Positions 6,314 to 15,136 of a stretch of 21,011 nucleotides of DNA are shown here, piece after piece. The stretch's first letter is position 1; each line of letters starts with the position of its first letter. A program made the translations under genes and the position numbers. The stretch lies in NCBI GenBank assembly GCA_025927435.1, contig JAICLM010000011.1, positions 1 through 21,011 of the forward strand, written 5' to 3'. This stretch comes from Thermoleophilia bacterium (GTDB lineage: Bacteria; Actinomycetota; Thermoleophilia; Gaiellales; Gaiellaceae). A model generated the notes under the pieces. The model searched no databases. It was not told where the DNA came from and was given only the letters and a program-made list of their open reading frames with translations.

Positions 6314-7495
6314 CCGAGCTCGTCCCTCTGCGGCGCAACCGCGACTTCCTGCTTTACCAGAGCGGCGGGCTGCTCTCGACCTTCGGGTCGGGGATCTCCC
6401 AGATCGCGTACCCCCTGCTCACGCTCACGTTGACGCACTCGGCTGCGAAGACGGGTTACGTCGGCGCAGTGGAGTTTGCGCCGCTCGTGCTGCTGAGCGT
6501 GCCGGCCGGAGTGGCCGCCGACCGGTTCGACCGCCGGCTCCTGATGATCGCCTCGGACGTGGTCGGGTCGACCGCGCTCGGACTGCTGGCGGCGGCAGTC
6601 CTGATGGGGAACGCGGAGTTCTGGATGGTCGCGCTCGTCGCGTTCGTCGACATGAGCGCGGCGGTTGTCTACCGCTCGGGCTCGAGCGGAGCGATGAAGG
6701 CGGTCGTCCCGCAGCCGCAGCTCGCCGATGCGTCGAGCGTGACGATGGCGCGCATGTCGACGGTGCGACTCGTCTCGCCGCCGTTGGGCGGCGCGCTCTT
6801 CGGCCTCGCTCGGGGGCTGCCGTTCCTCGTCGACTGTGTGTCGTACCTCTTCTCGACCGCATCCCTGCTCCTGATGCGGACCCCGTTCCAGGAGGAGCGC
6901 GTGCCGGGCACGCGGACCCCGTTCCGGGAGGGTCTCGCGTACTTCTGGAGCATTCCGTTCCTGCGCACCACCGTCGGCATGATCGCGGCCAGCAACGTCG
7001 TTGCCGTGGGAGCGCCGATCGCGGTCATCATCCTCGCCCATCGGGAGGGGCTCTCGAGCGCCGCGATCGGCGGTTTCATCGCGATCCAGGGCGTGATGCT
7101 CCTCGTCGGGTCGGCGGTGTCGCCGCTGTTGCGGCGGCTCTTCCCGATGCGGCTGATCCTGCTCTCGGAGTTCTGGATGGCGCTCGTCTACATCGCCTTC
7201 GTCATCTATCCCAACGTCTGGGTCCTCGCTGCCTGCACCGCGTTGCATGCGTTCTGGTTCCCGAACACCGACTCGGCGATCCAGGCGTACTCGTACGCGC
7301 TCATCCCGGACCGCTTGCTCGGCAGGGCCATGGCCGCGTCGAACACCTTGCGTGCCGGGTCGGCGCCGCTCGGCCCGCTCCTCGCCGGGCTCCTGCTCGC
7401 GCACACGACGCCGCAGATCGCGATTGCAGTGCTTGCTGCTCCGGTCGTCGTCGCCGCAGCGCTCGGGACGGCCAGCTCTGCGCTGCGCGACCTAC

Positions 7496-8882
<1,387 letters not shown>

Positions 8883-8899
<17 letters not shown>

Positions 8900-9146
8900 G
8901 GAGCTTCTCCTTCGCCTCGTGCAGCGCCGCTTCGACGTCCTCGTGCACTTCGACCATGCCGAGCCGGTGCTCGAGCGGGCCGTGCGTCTCGATCAGCCAC
9001 AGCTCGCGCTCGCCTGCCTCGAGCTGGAGCTTCACGTCGCCGACGAGGACGGCGCGCGAGCCGTCGAGCACCCGCGGGTGCTCGCCGAAGACGCGCTCGA
9101 CCGCGAGGACGAAGTCCGCTGCGGGATCCTCGAACCGCATGGTCAT
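8883..9146 (-). CDS. 87-residue uncharacterised protein encoded between gatA and gatB
   Basis: A small acidic frame starts MTMRFEDPAADFVLAVERV and ends KEKLRDRAA. Its ATG overlaps the gatA stop (ATGA, 9143-9146) and its end overlaps the gatB start by 17 nt, so it is translated as part of the gatCAB operon. The predicted layout is a helix (about 8-22), two or three strands (RAVLVGDVKLQLEAG, ELWLIETH, LGMVEVH) and a charged C-terminal helix. No signal peptide, membrane segment or metal-site cysteines are present. I do not recognise a domain. Its position suggests a role tied to the amidotransferase or to tRNA, but nothing in the sequence demonstrates this. Confidence 0.78.
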
Positions 9147-10549
9147 CGCAGCCGCTCCGGCACCGGGTCGAAGTCGATCGCCCGCTCGAGCGCATGCCCG
9201 ATCCGGAAGAGCGTGTTCTCGGCGAACTGCGGGCCGATCAGCTGCAGCCCGACCGGCAGTCCCTCCGAGAGCCCGCACGGGACGCTGAGCCCGGGCAGGC
9301 CCGCCATGCAGGAGGGGATCGTGAGCAGATCGCTGAGGTACATCGCGATCGGGTCGGCGGTGCGGGCGCCCAGCGGGAAGGCGACGGTGGGCGAGGTCGG
9401 CGAAACGAGCGCGTCGAAGGTCTCGAAGAGCGCGTCGTGCTCGCGCTTGATCACCGTCCGCACCTTCTGGGCCTGGCCGTAGTACGCGTCGTAGTAGCCG
9501 GCCGAGAGCGCGTAGGTGCCGACCATGATCCGCCGCTTCGGCTCGTCGCCGAAGCCCTCCTCGCGCGTCTGCTTGTACATCTCGAGCCGCTCGGTCGCGT
9601 CGGCGCGGTGGCCGTAGCGGACACCGTCGTAGCGGGCAAGGTTGGACGAGGCCTCGGCCGGCATGACGAGGTAGTAGCAGGCCATTCCGTACTCGACGGA
9701 CTGCGGTAGCGAGCACTCCCCCACCTCGGCCCCGAGCTCCTCGAGCTTCGCGATCGCGCCGCGCACCGCCTCCATCACGCCGGGCTCGATCCCCTCCGTC
9801 TCGTTCAGCTCCTTCGGGACGCCGATCCTCATTCCGCGCAGGTTTTCGCCCTCCGGCAGCTCGACCGGCTCCGGCAGCTCGACCGTCGTCGAGTCGCACT
9901 CGTCGCGCCCGGCGATGATCGAGTACAGGAAGGCGCAGTCGCGGACGGTGCGTGCGACCGGACCGACCTGGTCGAGGCTCGAGGCGAGCGCGACGATGCC
10001 GTAGCGCGAGACGGTGCCGTAGGTCGGGCGCAGGCCGACGTTGCCGCAGAGCGCCGAGGGCTGCTTGATCGAGCCGCCGGTGTCGGAGCCGAGCGCCCAC
10101 GGTGCGAGCCCGCCGCTGACGGCCGCGGCCGAGCCTCCGCCGGAGCCGCCGGGCACGCGCGTGGGATCCCAGGGGTTGTGCGACGGGCCGTACGCGGAGT
10201 TCTCGGTCGAGGAGCCCATCGCGAACTCGTCGGTGTTCGTCTTGCCGAGGATGCTGAGCCCCTGGGCCTTGAGCCGCTCGGCGACGGTCGAGTCGTACAC
10301 GGGGAGGTAGCCGTCCAGGATCTTCGAGCCCGCGGTCGTGGGGATTCCCTTCGTCCCGATCACGTCCTTGACCGCGATCGGCAGGCCGTCTCCGCTCGGC
10401 TCGTCACAAACGTGGAGGTAGCAGTGGAGCTCGGGGTCGCGGTCGTCGATCGCGGCGCGGTAGGCGGCGAAGAGCTCGGCGCCCGAGACCTCACCTGCCT
10501 CGAGGAGCCGGTTCGCCTCCTCTGCGGTGAGCCGGAGCGTGTCGATCAC
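9143..10549 (-). CDS. gatA: Asp-tRNA(Asn)/Glu-tRNA(Gln) amidotransferase subunit A
   Basis: GatA is the glutaminase subunit: an amidase-signature enzyme releasing ammonia from glutamine for GatB. The 468-residue product shows the catalytic Ser-cisSer-Lys triad as Lys61 (IAVKDVI), Ser136 (PGGSGGGS) and Ser160 (GSDTGGS). The spacings of 75 and 24 residues match characterised GatA enzymes. The flanking motifs LGKTNTDEFAMGSSTENSA and NPWDPTRVPGG are also diagnostic. The GTG start at 10549 overlaps the gatC stop as GTGA, and the gene's own stop overlaps the next small gene as ATGA, so the whole set is translationally coupled. Full length and intact. Confidence 0.97.
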   Translation of the reverse strand: MIDTLRLTAEEANRLLEAGEVSGAELFAAYRAAIDDRDPELHCYLHVCDEPSGDGLPIAVKDVIGTKGIPTTAGSKILDGYLPVYDSTVAERLKAQGLSILGKTNTDEFAMGSSTENSAYGPSHNPWDPTRVPGGSGGGSAAAVSGGLAPWALGSDTGGSIKQPSALCGNVGLRPTYGTVSRYGIVALASSLDQVGPVARTVRDCAFLYSIIAGRDECDSTTVELPEPVELPEGENLRGMRIGVPKELNETEGIEPGVMEAVRGAIAKLEELGAEVGECSLPQSVEYGMACYYLVMPAEASSNLARYDGVRYGHRADATERLEMYKQTREEGFGDEPKRRIMVGTYALSAGYYDAYYGQAQKVRTVIKREHDALFETFDALVSPTSPTVAFPLGARTADPIAMYLSDLLTIPSCMAGLPGLSVPCGLSEGLPVGLQLIGPQFAENTLFRIGHALERAIDFDPVPERLR

Positions 10550-10836
10550 CCCCCACCTCCAGGCGGCACCCTGAAGAAGTCGCCCTCGCGCTCGGGCGCG
10601 TTCGCGAGCGCTTCCTCGACGGGCAGGCAGGGCCGCGGCTCGTCGTCGCCCAAGACGTTGACGACCTCGAGCGGGTGCGAGGTCGGCGGCACGTCGGAGA
10701 GGTCGAGCTCGGAGACCTTCGAGACTGCGTCGAGGATGTCGTTGAGCTGGCCCTCGAGCCGCTGGATCTCTTCCTCGCGGAGCTCCAGGCGAGCGAGGTG
10801 CGCCACGTGCAGAAGCTGTTCGCGGTCAATCGCCAT
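10546..10836 (-). CDS. gatC: Asp-tRNA(Asn)/Glu-tRNA(Gln) amidotransferase subunit C
   Basis: A 96-residue GatC, the small belt subunit that wraps around GatA and stabilises its contact with GatB. The N-terminal helices (EQLLHVAHLARLELREEE, then LNDILDAVSKVSELD) and the following DVPPTSHPLEVVNVLGDDE are typical of the family, as is the terminal region EGDFFRVPP. The ATG at 10836 has GGGAGG about 11 nt upstream. That Shine-Dalgarno lies immediately after the T-rich tail of the terminator at 10853-10881, leaving no room for an obvious gatC promoter. The operon may therefore depend on readthrough from the cold-shock gene. Confidence 0.95.
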   Translation of the reverse strand: MAIDREQLLHVAHLARLELREEEIQRLEGQLNDILDAVSKVSELDLSDVPPTSHPLEVVNVLGDDEPRPCLPVEEALANAPEREGDFFRVPPGGGG

Positions 10837-10852
10837 CTTCGTTCGATCCTCC

Positions 10853-10881
10853 CAAAAGAAAGGGCCCCTTGCCGGGGCCCT
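10853..10881 (-). terminator. Terminator/attenuator between csp and gatC
   Basis: On the minus strand an 8-bp stem AGGGCCCC, loop GGCAA, GGGGCCCT (10861-10881) is followed by TTCTTTT (10854-10860). It lies 24 nt after the csp stop. It can end csp transcripts or, if leaky, set how much gatCAB mRNA is made. Confidence 0.8.
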
Positions 10882-10905
10882 CTCAACCGTGGTCCGACAG
10901 GTTCT

Positions 10906-11106
10906 CTAGATCGCCTGGACGTTCGCGGCCTGCGCGCCTTTGTCGCCCTGAACGACTTCGAACGACACGCGCTGACCCTCGGTCAGCGACTTGTAGCCGT
11001 CCATCGTGATCGCGGAGAAGTGGACGAAGACGTCATCGCCGCCTTCACGCTCGATGAAGCCGTAGCCCTTCTCGTTCGAGAACCACTTTACGGTGCCCTC
11101 AGCCAA
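10906..11106 (-). CDS. Cold-shock domain protein (CspA family)
   Basis: A 66-residue OB-fold single-stranded nucleic-acid-binding protein of the CspA family, an RNA chaperone that melts mRNA secondary structure. RNP1 is KGYGFI (about 13-18) and RNP2 is VFVHF (about 26-30); the N-terminal GTVKWF strand and C-terminal GAQAANV strand are complete. The start is TTG at 11106, because AAGGAGG (11112-11118) sits 5 nt upstream and the resulting N-terminus (AEGTVKWF) matches the family. The longer in-frame GTG at 11142 would add a non-conserved extension through a hairpin. A terminator-like hairpin lies in its leader and another terminator follows it, so expression is probably controlled by RNA structure. 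Confidence 0.95.
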   Translation of the reverse strand: MAEGTVKWFSNEKGYGFIEREGGDDVFVHFSAITMDGYKSLTEGQRVSFEVVQGDKGAQAANVQAI

Positions 11107-11122
11107 CCCTTCCTCCTTGCAG

Positions 11123-11152
11123 AAAAACGACGGCCCGGGCACCGAGCCGCCG
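11123..11152 (-). terminator. Terminator-like hairpin plus T5 in the csp 5' leader (folD terminator or csp attenuator)
   Basis: Minus-strand CGGCGGCTCGG, loop TGC, CCGGGCCGTCG (11128-11152) forms an 11-bp stem with two G-T wobbles, directly followed by TTTTT (11123-11127) and then the csp Shine-Dalgarno 4 nt later. It lies downstream of both the folD stop and the candidate csp promoter, so every csp transcript must pass through it. Confidence 0.7.
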
Positions 11153-11173
11153 ACCTTTGCTGAAACAGGCCGG

Positions 11174-11201
11174 AGTCTAGCTCAGTTTTTCCGGGTTGCA
11201 A
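11174..11201 (-). promoter_or_regulatory. Candidate csp promoter (TTGCAA, 16 nt, TAGACT)
   Basis: On the minus strand TTGCAA (11196-11201) and TAGACT (11174-11179) are spaced by 16 nt, overlapping the 3' end of folD. A transcript would start near 11167 and carry a leader of about 60 nt containing the hairpin at 11128-11152. Confidence 0.5.
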
Positions 11202-12045
11202 CGACTGCGGGCCTGCGCAATCGCGCTGCCGTAACGGCGTTCTGGAGCACCATCGCGATCGTCATCGGACCAACGCCGCCCGGGACCGGGGTCATGTAGG
11301 CCGCCCGCTCCATGGCGGCAGGGTCGACGTCGCCCAGCACCTTGCGGGTCGAGTCATCCCGGTTCATCCCGACGTCGATCACCGTCGCGCCCACCTTGAC
11401 CATGTCGGCCGAGACGAGGTGCGTGCGCCCGACGGCGGCGACGAGAACGTCGGCGTCGAGCGTGTGGCGCTCGAGCTCCTGCGTGCGCGAGTGGCAGATC
11501 GTGACCGTCGCGTTGCGCTGGAGGAGCAGGTGCGCCACCGGCTTGCCGACGATGGCGGAGCGGCCGACGACGACGGCGTGCCCCCCCTCGAGCGGGATCT
11601 CGTACTCGTCGAGCATCCGCATGATCCCGAGCGGCGTGCCCGGAACGAGCGTCGGCCGGCCGAGGTACAGCCGGCCCGCGTTGACGGGATGGATGCCGTC
11701 GACGTCCTTGGCTGGATCAATGGCCTCGATCACGCGGTTCTCGTCGATATGGTCGGGCAGCGGCAACTGGACGAGCAGTCCGTCGATGCCGTCGTCGGCG
11801 TTGAGCTCGGCGATCGTCTCCAGCAGCTCCTCCTCCGCCATGTCCGCGGGGAGCTTGAGGTCGCGTGCGTCCATGCCGGCCTCGGTCGCGGCCTTCTGCT
11901 TCAGATCGATGTAGATGTGCGACGCGGGGTCGTCGCCGACGAGGACGGTGGCGAGCCCGACGTGGCCGAGCTCGGCGACCGAGGCGGCCACCTCCTCTCG
12001 CACCTTCGCGCCGAGCGCCTTGCCGTCGATGAGGGTGGCGGTCAC
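11182..12045 (-). CDS. folD: Bifunctional methylenetetrahydrofolate dehydrogenase / methenyltetrahydrofolate cyclohydrolase
   Basis: FolD interconverts 5,10-methylene-, 5,10-methenyl- and 10-formyl-tetrahydrofolate using NADP, feeding purine and formyl-Met-tRNA synthesis. The 287 residues carry the catalytic YxxxKxK motif (Tyr45, Lys49, Lys51), QLPLP at 93-97, the nucleotide-binding GRSAIVGKP at 161-169 and the C-terminal signature TPVPGGVGPMT at 252-262. The frame remains open for 1.5 kb further upstream, but that part is antisense to the HMG-CoA reductase gene. The start is taken as GTG 12045, which gives the normal FolD N-terminus and has a TAACCT -10 exactly 7 nt upstream (leaderless). 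It is divergent from the reductase gene across a 135-bp gap. SerA and FolD both bear on one-carbon metabolism, but they are 10 kb apart here. Confidence 0.96.
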   Translation of the reverse strand: MTATLIDGKALGAKVREEVAASVAELGHVGLATVLVGDDPASHIYIDLKQKAATEAGMDARDLKLPADMAEEELLETIAELNADDGIDGLLVQLPLPDHIDENRVIEAIDPAKDVDGIHPVNAGRLYLGRPTLVPGTPLGIMRMLDEYEIPLEGGHAVVVGRSAIVGKPVAHLLLQRNATVTICHSRTQELERHTLDADVLVAAVGRTHLVSADMVKVGATVIDVGMNRDDSTRKVLGDVDPAAMERAAYMTPVPGGVGPMTIAMVLQNAVTAARLRRPAVVATRKN

Positions 12046-12052
12046 CGCAGCG

Positions 12053-12058
12053 AGGTTA
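12053..12058 (-). promoter_or_regulatory. -10 box (TAACCT) for folD, leaderless
   Basis: Minus-strand TAACCT lies exactly 7 nt before the GTG at 12045 and there is no Shine-Dalgarno. This also supports the choice of start codon. No good -35 was found. Confidence 0.5.
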
Positions 12059-12084
12059 CCCCGGTGGGCGCCCGCCACGTCCCT

Positions 12085-12096
12085 CCTGCGCGCAGG
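12085..12096. repeat. 12-bp perfect palindrome CCTGCGCGCAGG in the folD/HMGR divergent gap
   Basis: A perfect dyad located 27 bp upstream of the folD -10. It may be a dimeric-regulator site or a chance GC-rich palindrome; no known operator is recognised. Confidence 0.35.
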
Positions 12097-12123
12097 TGGG
12101 ACTCCTCGTCCGTCAGCCCGCGC

Positions 12124-12137
12124 GCCCGGTACCGGGC
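12124..12137. repeat. 14-bp perfect palindrome GCCCGGTACCGGGC in the folD/HMGR divergent gap
   Basis: A perfect 14-bp dyad lying 30 bp upstream of the -10 of the HMG-CoA reductase gene, between two divergent leaderless promoters. It is a candidate operator; the cognate protein is unknown. Confidence 0.4.
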
Positions 12138-12167
12138 CTGGGGATCGTCCTCGAAACGAAGCTCCAC

Positions 12168-12173
12168 TAGGCT
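12168..12173 (+). promoter_or_regulatory. -10 box (TAGGCT) for the HMG-CoA reductase gene, leaderless
   Basis: TAGGCT ends 7 nt before the ATG at 12181 with no Shine-Dalgarno between them, the same spacing as for folD on the other strand. Confidence 0.5.
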
Positions 12174-12180
12174 CCGCACG

Positions 12181-13365
12181 ATGCCACGCCTGTCGCGCAA
12201 GAACGACCCGGCCTCGATTCTCGCCCGGCAACAGGCGCTCGGGCTGCCGGAGGCCGACGTCGCGCCGTACGCGAAGGCGGCCGAGTCGGTGAGCGGACTC
12301 GTCTCCCTCCCCGTCTCCGTCGCCCAGCTCCAGGTCTCGCTCGGCGACTACGAGCTCTCGGAGGACGGCGAGGTAGTCGAGACCGGCCGGGCCGAGGAGG
12401 AAATCGTCGTCCCGCTCGCCCACACCGAGGGAGGGTTGACCGCCTCGGTGCAGCGCGGCGCGAAGGCGATCGCGGAGTCGGGCGGAGCGCGAACATACGT
12501 GATTGCTGACCGGATCACCCGAGCATCCTGCTTCGTTTGCAAAGACTCGGGAGACGCGCTCGCGCTCGCGCGCTGGATCGAGGGCGAGGTGCCCGCGATG
12601 CGCGACTTCCTGCGCGAGAGCGACTCGCCGGAGCTGTCGCGCCATGCAGTCCTGCGGGAGGCGAAGACGCACGTCGTCGGCCCGATGTGCCACGTCCTCT
12701 GGCGCTTCACGACCGGCGACGCCTTCGGCGCGAACATGATGACCCGCAACGCGTACGCCCTCAACATGGCTTACGTCCTGCCCCAGGCGCCGGTGCCGAT
12801 CGAGCGGACGATCCTCGAGGCGAACATGGGCGGCGACAAGAAGCCGTCCTTCGAGTACTTCCAGCAGGGGCACGGCAAGACGGTGATCGCCGAGACCACG
12901 CTGAGCGAGGCCGCGATCGAGCGCGTGCTGCGGACGACGTTGACCGACCTCGAGGAGCTCGCCTGGGCCGGCACGCACGGCGCCGTCGCCTCCGGCATGC
13001 AATCGGTGGCCTTCACGCCGGCTTCCGCGATCGCGGCGGTCTTCGCGGCGACCGGCCAGGATCTCGGCCTCGTCGGCACGAGCTCGATGGCCCACGGGAC
13101 GGAGCAGCGCGTCGAGGGCGGCCTCCACGTCTCGATCCGCTTCCCCGGCATCGAGGTCGGCACGGTCGGCGGCGGCGCGACGCTTCCCGATCCGGCGCGC
13201 TGGCTCGAGCTGATGGGCTGCGCCGGTCCGGGCAAGGTCTACCGGCTGGCGCAGCTCGTGGCGGCGACGGCGCTCGCGCTCGAGATCAGCGCCTCGGCGG
13301 CGATGGCGACCGCCGGCAGCGAGAACTTCTTCCGTGCCCATTTCGAACGCGGCGGGCTGCGCTAG
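12181..13365 (+). CDS. Hydroxymethylglutaryl-CoA reductase family protein
   Basis: HMG-CoA reductase makes mevalonate from HMG-CoA with NAD(P)H, the rate-setting step of the mevalonate isoprenoid route. The 394-residue sequence has the family's catalytic elements in order: Glu83 in HTEGGLTAS, the cofactor motif GDAFGANMM (179-187), the lysine of GDKKP (Lys220), Asp294 in TGQD, the glycine-rich GTVGGGATLPDP (327-338) and a C-terminal His387 in FFRAHFERGG. The motifs are closer to the class I pattern. Some are divergent (for example the Phe in DAFGANM and the segment after GQD), so a changed specificity is possible. The start at 12181 is fixed by a -10 exactly 7 nt upstream; the frame is open further back but runs antisense to folD. 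No other mevalonate gene lies in the window. Confidence 0.82.
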   Translation: MPRLSRKNDPASILARQQALGLPEADVAPYAKAAESVSGLVSLPVSVAQLQVSLGDYELSEDGEVVETGRAEEEIVVPLAHTEGGLTASVQRGAKAIAESGGARTYVIADRITRASCFVCKDSGDALALARWIEGEVPAMRDFLRESDSPELSRHAVLREAKTHVVGPMCHVLWRFTTGDAFGANMMTRNAYALNMAYVLPQAPVPIERTILEANMGGDKKPSFEYFQQGHGKTVIAETTLSEAAIERVLRTTLTDLEELAWAGTHGAVASGMQSVAFTPASAIAAVFAATGQDLGLVGTSSMAHGTEQRVEGGLHVSIRFPGIEVGTVGGGATLPDPARWLELMGCAGPGKVYRLAQLVAATALALEISASAAMATAGSENFFRAHFERGGLR

Positions 13366-13376
13366 CGCGGGTCGGC

Positions 13377-13390
13377 TAACGTCCGGACGT
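13377..13390 (+). promoter_or_regulatory. -10 box TAACGT overlapping the 12-bp palindrome ACGTCCGGACGT
   Basis: TAACGT (13377-13382) fits TANNNT and would start transcription near 13389, leaving a ~29-nt leader with a good Shine-Dalgarno for the isochorismatase gene. The perfect palindrome at 13379-13390 overlaps the -10 and the likely start point, an ideal spot for a repressor. A one-mismatch copy lies at 15944-15955. Confidence 0.4.
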
Positions 13391-13417
13391 CGGAGCCGCG
13401 CGACCCGAGGGGGAGAG

Positions 13418-13972
13418 ATGACGACATTCGACAACCGGCCCAACACGGCGGTCCTCGTGATCGACGTCCAGAACGGCGTCGTGGGCGACGCGTACGAGCG
13501 GGACGCCGTCGTGGCGAACGTCGGCACCGTCGTCGAAAAGGCGCGCGCTGCCGAGGTGCCGGTCGTCTGGGTGCAGCACTCGAGCGACAACCTCGCGCGG
13601 GGAAGCGAGGAGTGGAAGATCGTCCCGGAGCTGAGCCCCGAGGCGGACGAGCCGCGCGTCGAGAAGCGCTATCCCGACTCGTTCGAGGACACACCGCTCG
13701 AGCCGGTCCTCGCCGACCTCGCCGTCGGGCGCCTCGTCGTGGTCGGCGCGCAGACGGACGAATGCGTTCGCTCGACCCTGCACGGCGCACTCGTGCGCGG
13801 CTACGACGCGACGCTGGTGAGCGACGCCCACACCACCGAGGATCTCTCGCCGTGGGGCGCGCCCCCGCCGGAGCTCGTCATCGCGCACACGAACCTCTAC
13901 TGGGGCAATCACGAGGCTCCCGGGCGGACTGCCGGAACGGTCGAGGCCAAGGACGTCGACTTCGCCGGCTGA
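13418..13972 (+). CDS. Isochorismatase-family cysteine hydrolase
   Basis: A 184-residue cytoplasmic hydrolase of the isochorismatase/nicotinamidase fold. The catalytic triad is visible: Asp16 in LVIDVQNG, Lys83 in EKRYPDSF and Cys116 in GAQTDECVRST, with the cis-peptide element just before the cysteine. Family members hydrolyse amides such as nicotinamide, ureidoacrylate or N-carbamoyl compounds. The metal-site histidines that mark true nicotinamidases are not evident, so the substrate is undetermined. The ATG at 13418 has a purine-rich GAGGGGGAG Shine-Dalgarno ending 2 nt upstream. It lies 52 nt after the HMG-CoA reductase gene and could share its transcript, although a -10-like box in the gap suggests a promoter of its own. 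Confidence 0.88.
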   Translation: MTTFDNRPNTAVLVIDVQNGVVGDAYERDAVVANVGTVVEKARAAEVPVVWVQHSSDNLARGSEEWKIVPELSPEADEPRVEKRYPDSFEDTPLEPVLADLAVGRLVVVGAQTDECVRSTLHGALVRGYDATLVSDAHTTEDLSPWGAPPPELVIAHTNLYWGNHEAPGRTAGTVEAKDVDFAG

Positions 13973-14025
13973 CGACTCGAACGCTCGGGCCGTCTCCGCG
14001 TTGGTCCCTCGTTGGCGCAGAGACT

Positions 14026-14031
14026 TACTCT
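14026..14031 (+). promoter_or_regulatory. -10 box (TACTCT) for the propeller lipoprotein, leaderless
   Basis: TACTCT ends exactly 7 nt before an in-frame GTG at 14039. It overrides the in-frame ATG at 14012, which would place the promoter inside the gene and add nine residues in front of the signal peptide. Confidence 0.5.
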
Positions 14032-14038
14032 TCAGCCC

Positions 14039-15136
14039 GTGCACGGCCGCTGGATCGCAAGTGTCGGCTCCGCGTTCCTAATCGCGGTGGCCGTCGGCTG
14101 CGCGTCCGGCGGTGCGGCGGCGAAAGCGCAAAAGCAGGTGACGCCCTGCGGGACGGCGACCGCCCCCACCTGGTCTCCAGACGGAACCCGGATCGCCTGG
14201 TACGGCTACCGCTGGCCGCGGCCGCCGCACCACCATGCTGCCGGCAGCTCCAACACCCTGCGGGCGATCTGCATCTCGGACGCGAACGGGAAGCACGTCC
14301 ACCGGCTCCGCAACACGGCCTGCAGCCGGCACTGTCCCAGCGCCTTCGGCGATCCACCGGACCGGCTCGACTGGGCGGCACCGACGCTGATCCTCTCCGC
14401 CAACGATCTGGGGATCTACACCGTCCCGATCGGCCAGAAGCCGAGGCTCCTCGGCAAGGCAGGCCCAGTCCCGTTCTCCGTCGACGCGCGCGGCGATCGC
14501 GTCGCAAGCGGGGTCAACGAGTGCTCCGACTGCTCCGGGCCGGTGAAGGTCCTCGGCGTCCCGTCCGGCTCCGTCGTCGGTCTCGTCGGCGGGGCGAAGC
14601 TGAACAACAGCGCCCCCAGCCTTTCACCCGACGGGACCCAGGTCGTCTTCGCGCGCAGCCCCGCCAGGAACGCCGGAACGTGGCCGGGGATCTGGACCGC
14701 CGCGGCCGACGGCAGCCACCTCCGGCGGCTGGAGCAGAAGGGCAACAACCCGCTCTGGTCGCCCGCCGGCGATCGGATCGCCTACCTCGCCCCCGCCGGG
14801 ACGCATTCGGTGTGGCGTCTCGTCGCCCCGCAGGGCGGTGCGAGCACGACGCTCCTGCGCAACGGCCCTGGAACCGTCTTCGGCTGGTCTCCCAACGGCC
14901 GCTGGATCGCGTTCCCGGACTCGAAAGGAAGGCTCGCCGTCATCGACGTCACGACACGGAAGGTGCGGCGGCTGCTGAAGCTCCAGCTTCCGTACAGCGC
15001 GTCGAGCGTTGCCTGGTCGCCGAACTCGCGGCAGCTGCTGGTGGTCTGGCGGCCGCCGGCCCGCTCGTCCTGTCCGACCGGCCTGTGGCGAGTTCCGATC
15101 GAGGGCGCGAAGCCGCGCCTCGTTCACGGCTGCTAG
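14039..15136 (+). CDS. Beta-propeller (TolB/WD40-like PD40) lipoprotein
   Basis: A 365-residue exported protein. The N-terminus (HGRWIASVGSAFLIAVAVGC) is a short lipoprotein signal peptide with a plausible though not classical lipobox AVGC, lipidated Cys21. The mature part contains repeated PD40/TolB-type blades with [WL]SPxG-like motifs: TWSPDGTRIAW, SLSPDGTQVVF, LWSPAGDRIAY, GWSPNGRWIAF and AWSPNSRQL. This supports a six- or seven-bladed propeller that binds a protein or glycan on the cell surface. Several cysteines (NTACSRHC, NECSDC, SSCPTG) may form disulfides. The GTG start was preferred because of the -10 at 14026. The stop codon shares the tetranucleotide CTAG with the stop of the convergent diiron gene. 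The specific ligand is unknown. Confidence 0.82.
   Translation: MHGRWIASVGSAFLIAVAVGCASGGAAAKAQKQVTPCGTATAPTWSPDGTRIAWYGYRWPRPPHHHAAGSSNTLRAICISDANGKHVHRLRNTACSRHCPSAFGDPPDRLDWAAPTLILSANDLGIYTVPIGQKPRLLGKAGPVPFSVDARGDRVASGVNECSDCSGPVKVLGVPSGSVVGLVGGAKLNNSAPSLSPDGTQVVFARSPARNAGTWPGIWTAAADGSHLRRLEQKGNNPLWSPAGDRIAYLAPAGTHSVWRLVAPQGGASTTLLRNGPGTVFGWSPNGRWIAFPDSKGRLAVIDVTTRKVRRLLKLQLPYSASSVAWSPNSRQLLVVWRPPARSSCPTGLWRVPIEGAKPRLVHGC

Noticed and set aside
12046..13590. 500-residue upstream extension of the folD frame
   Set aside because: It runs antisense through the HMG-CoA reductase gene, lacks any FolD similarity, and a leaderless start with normal FolD N-terminus exists at 12045.
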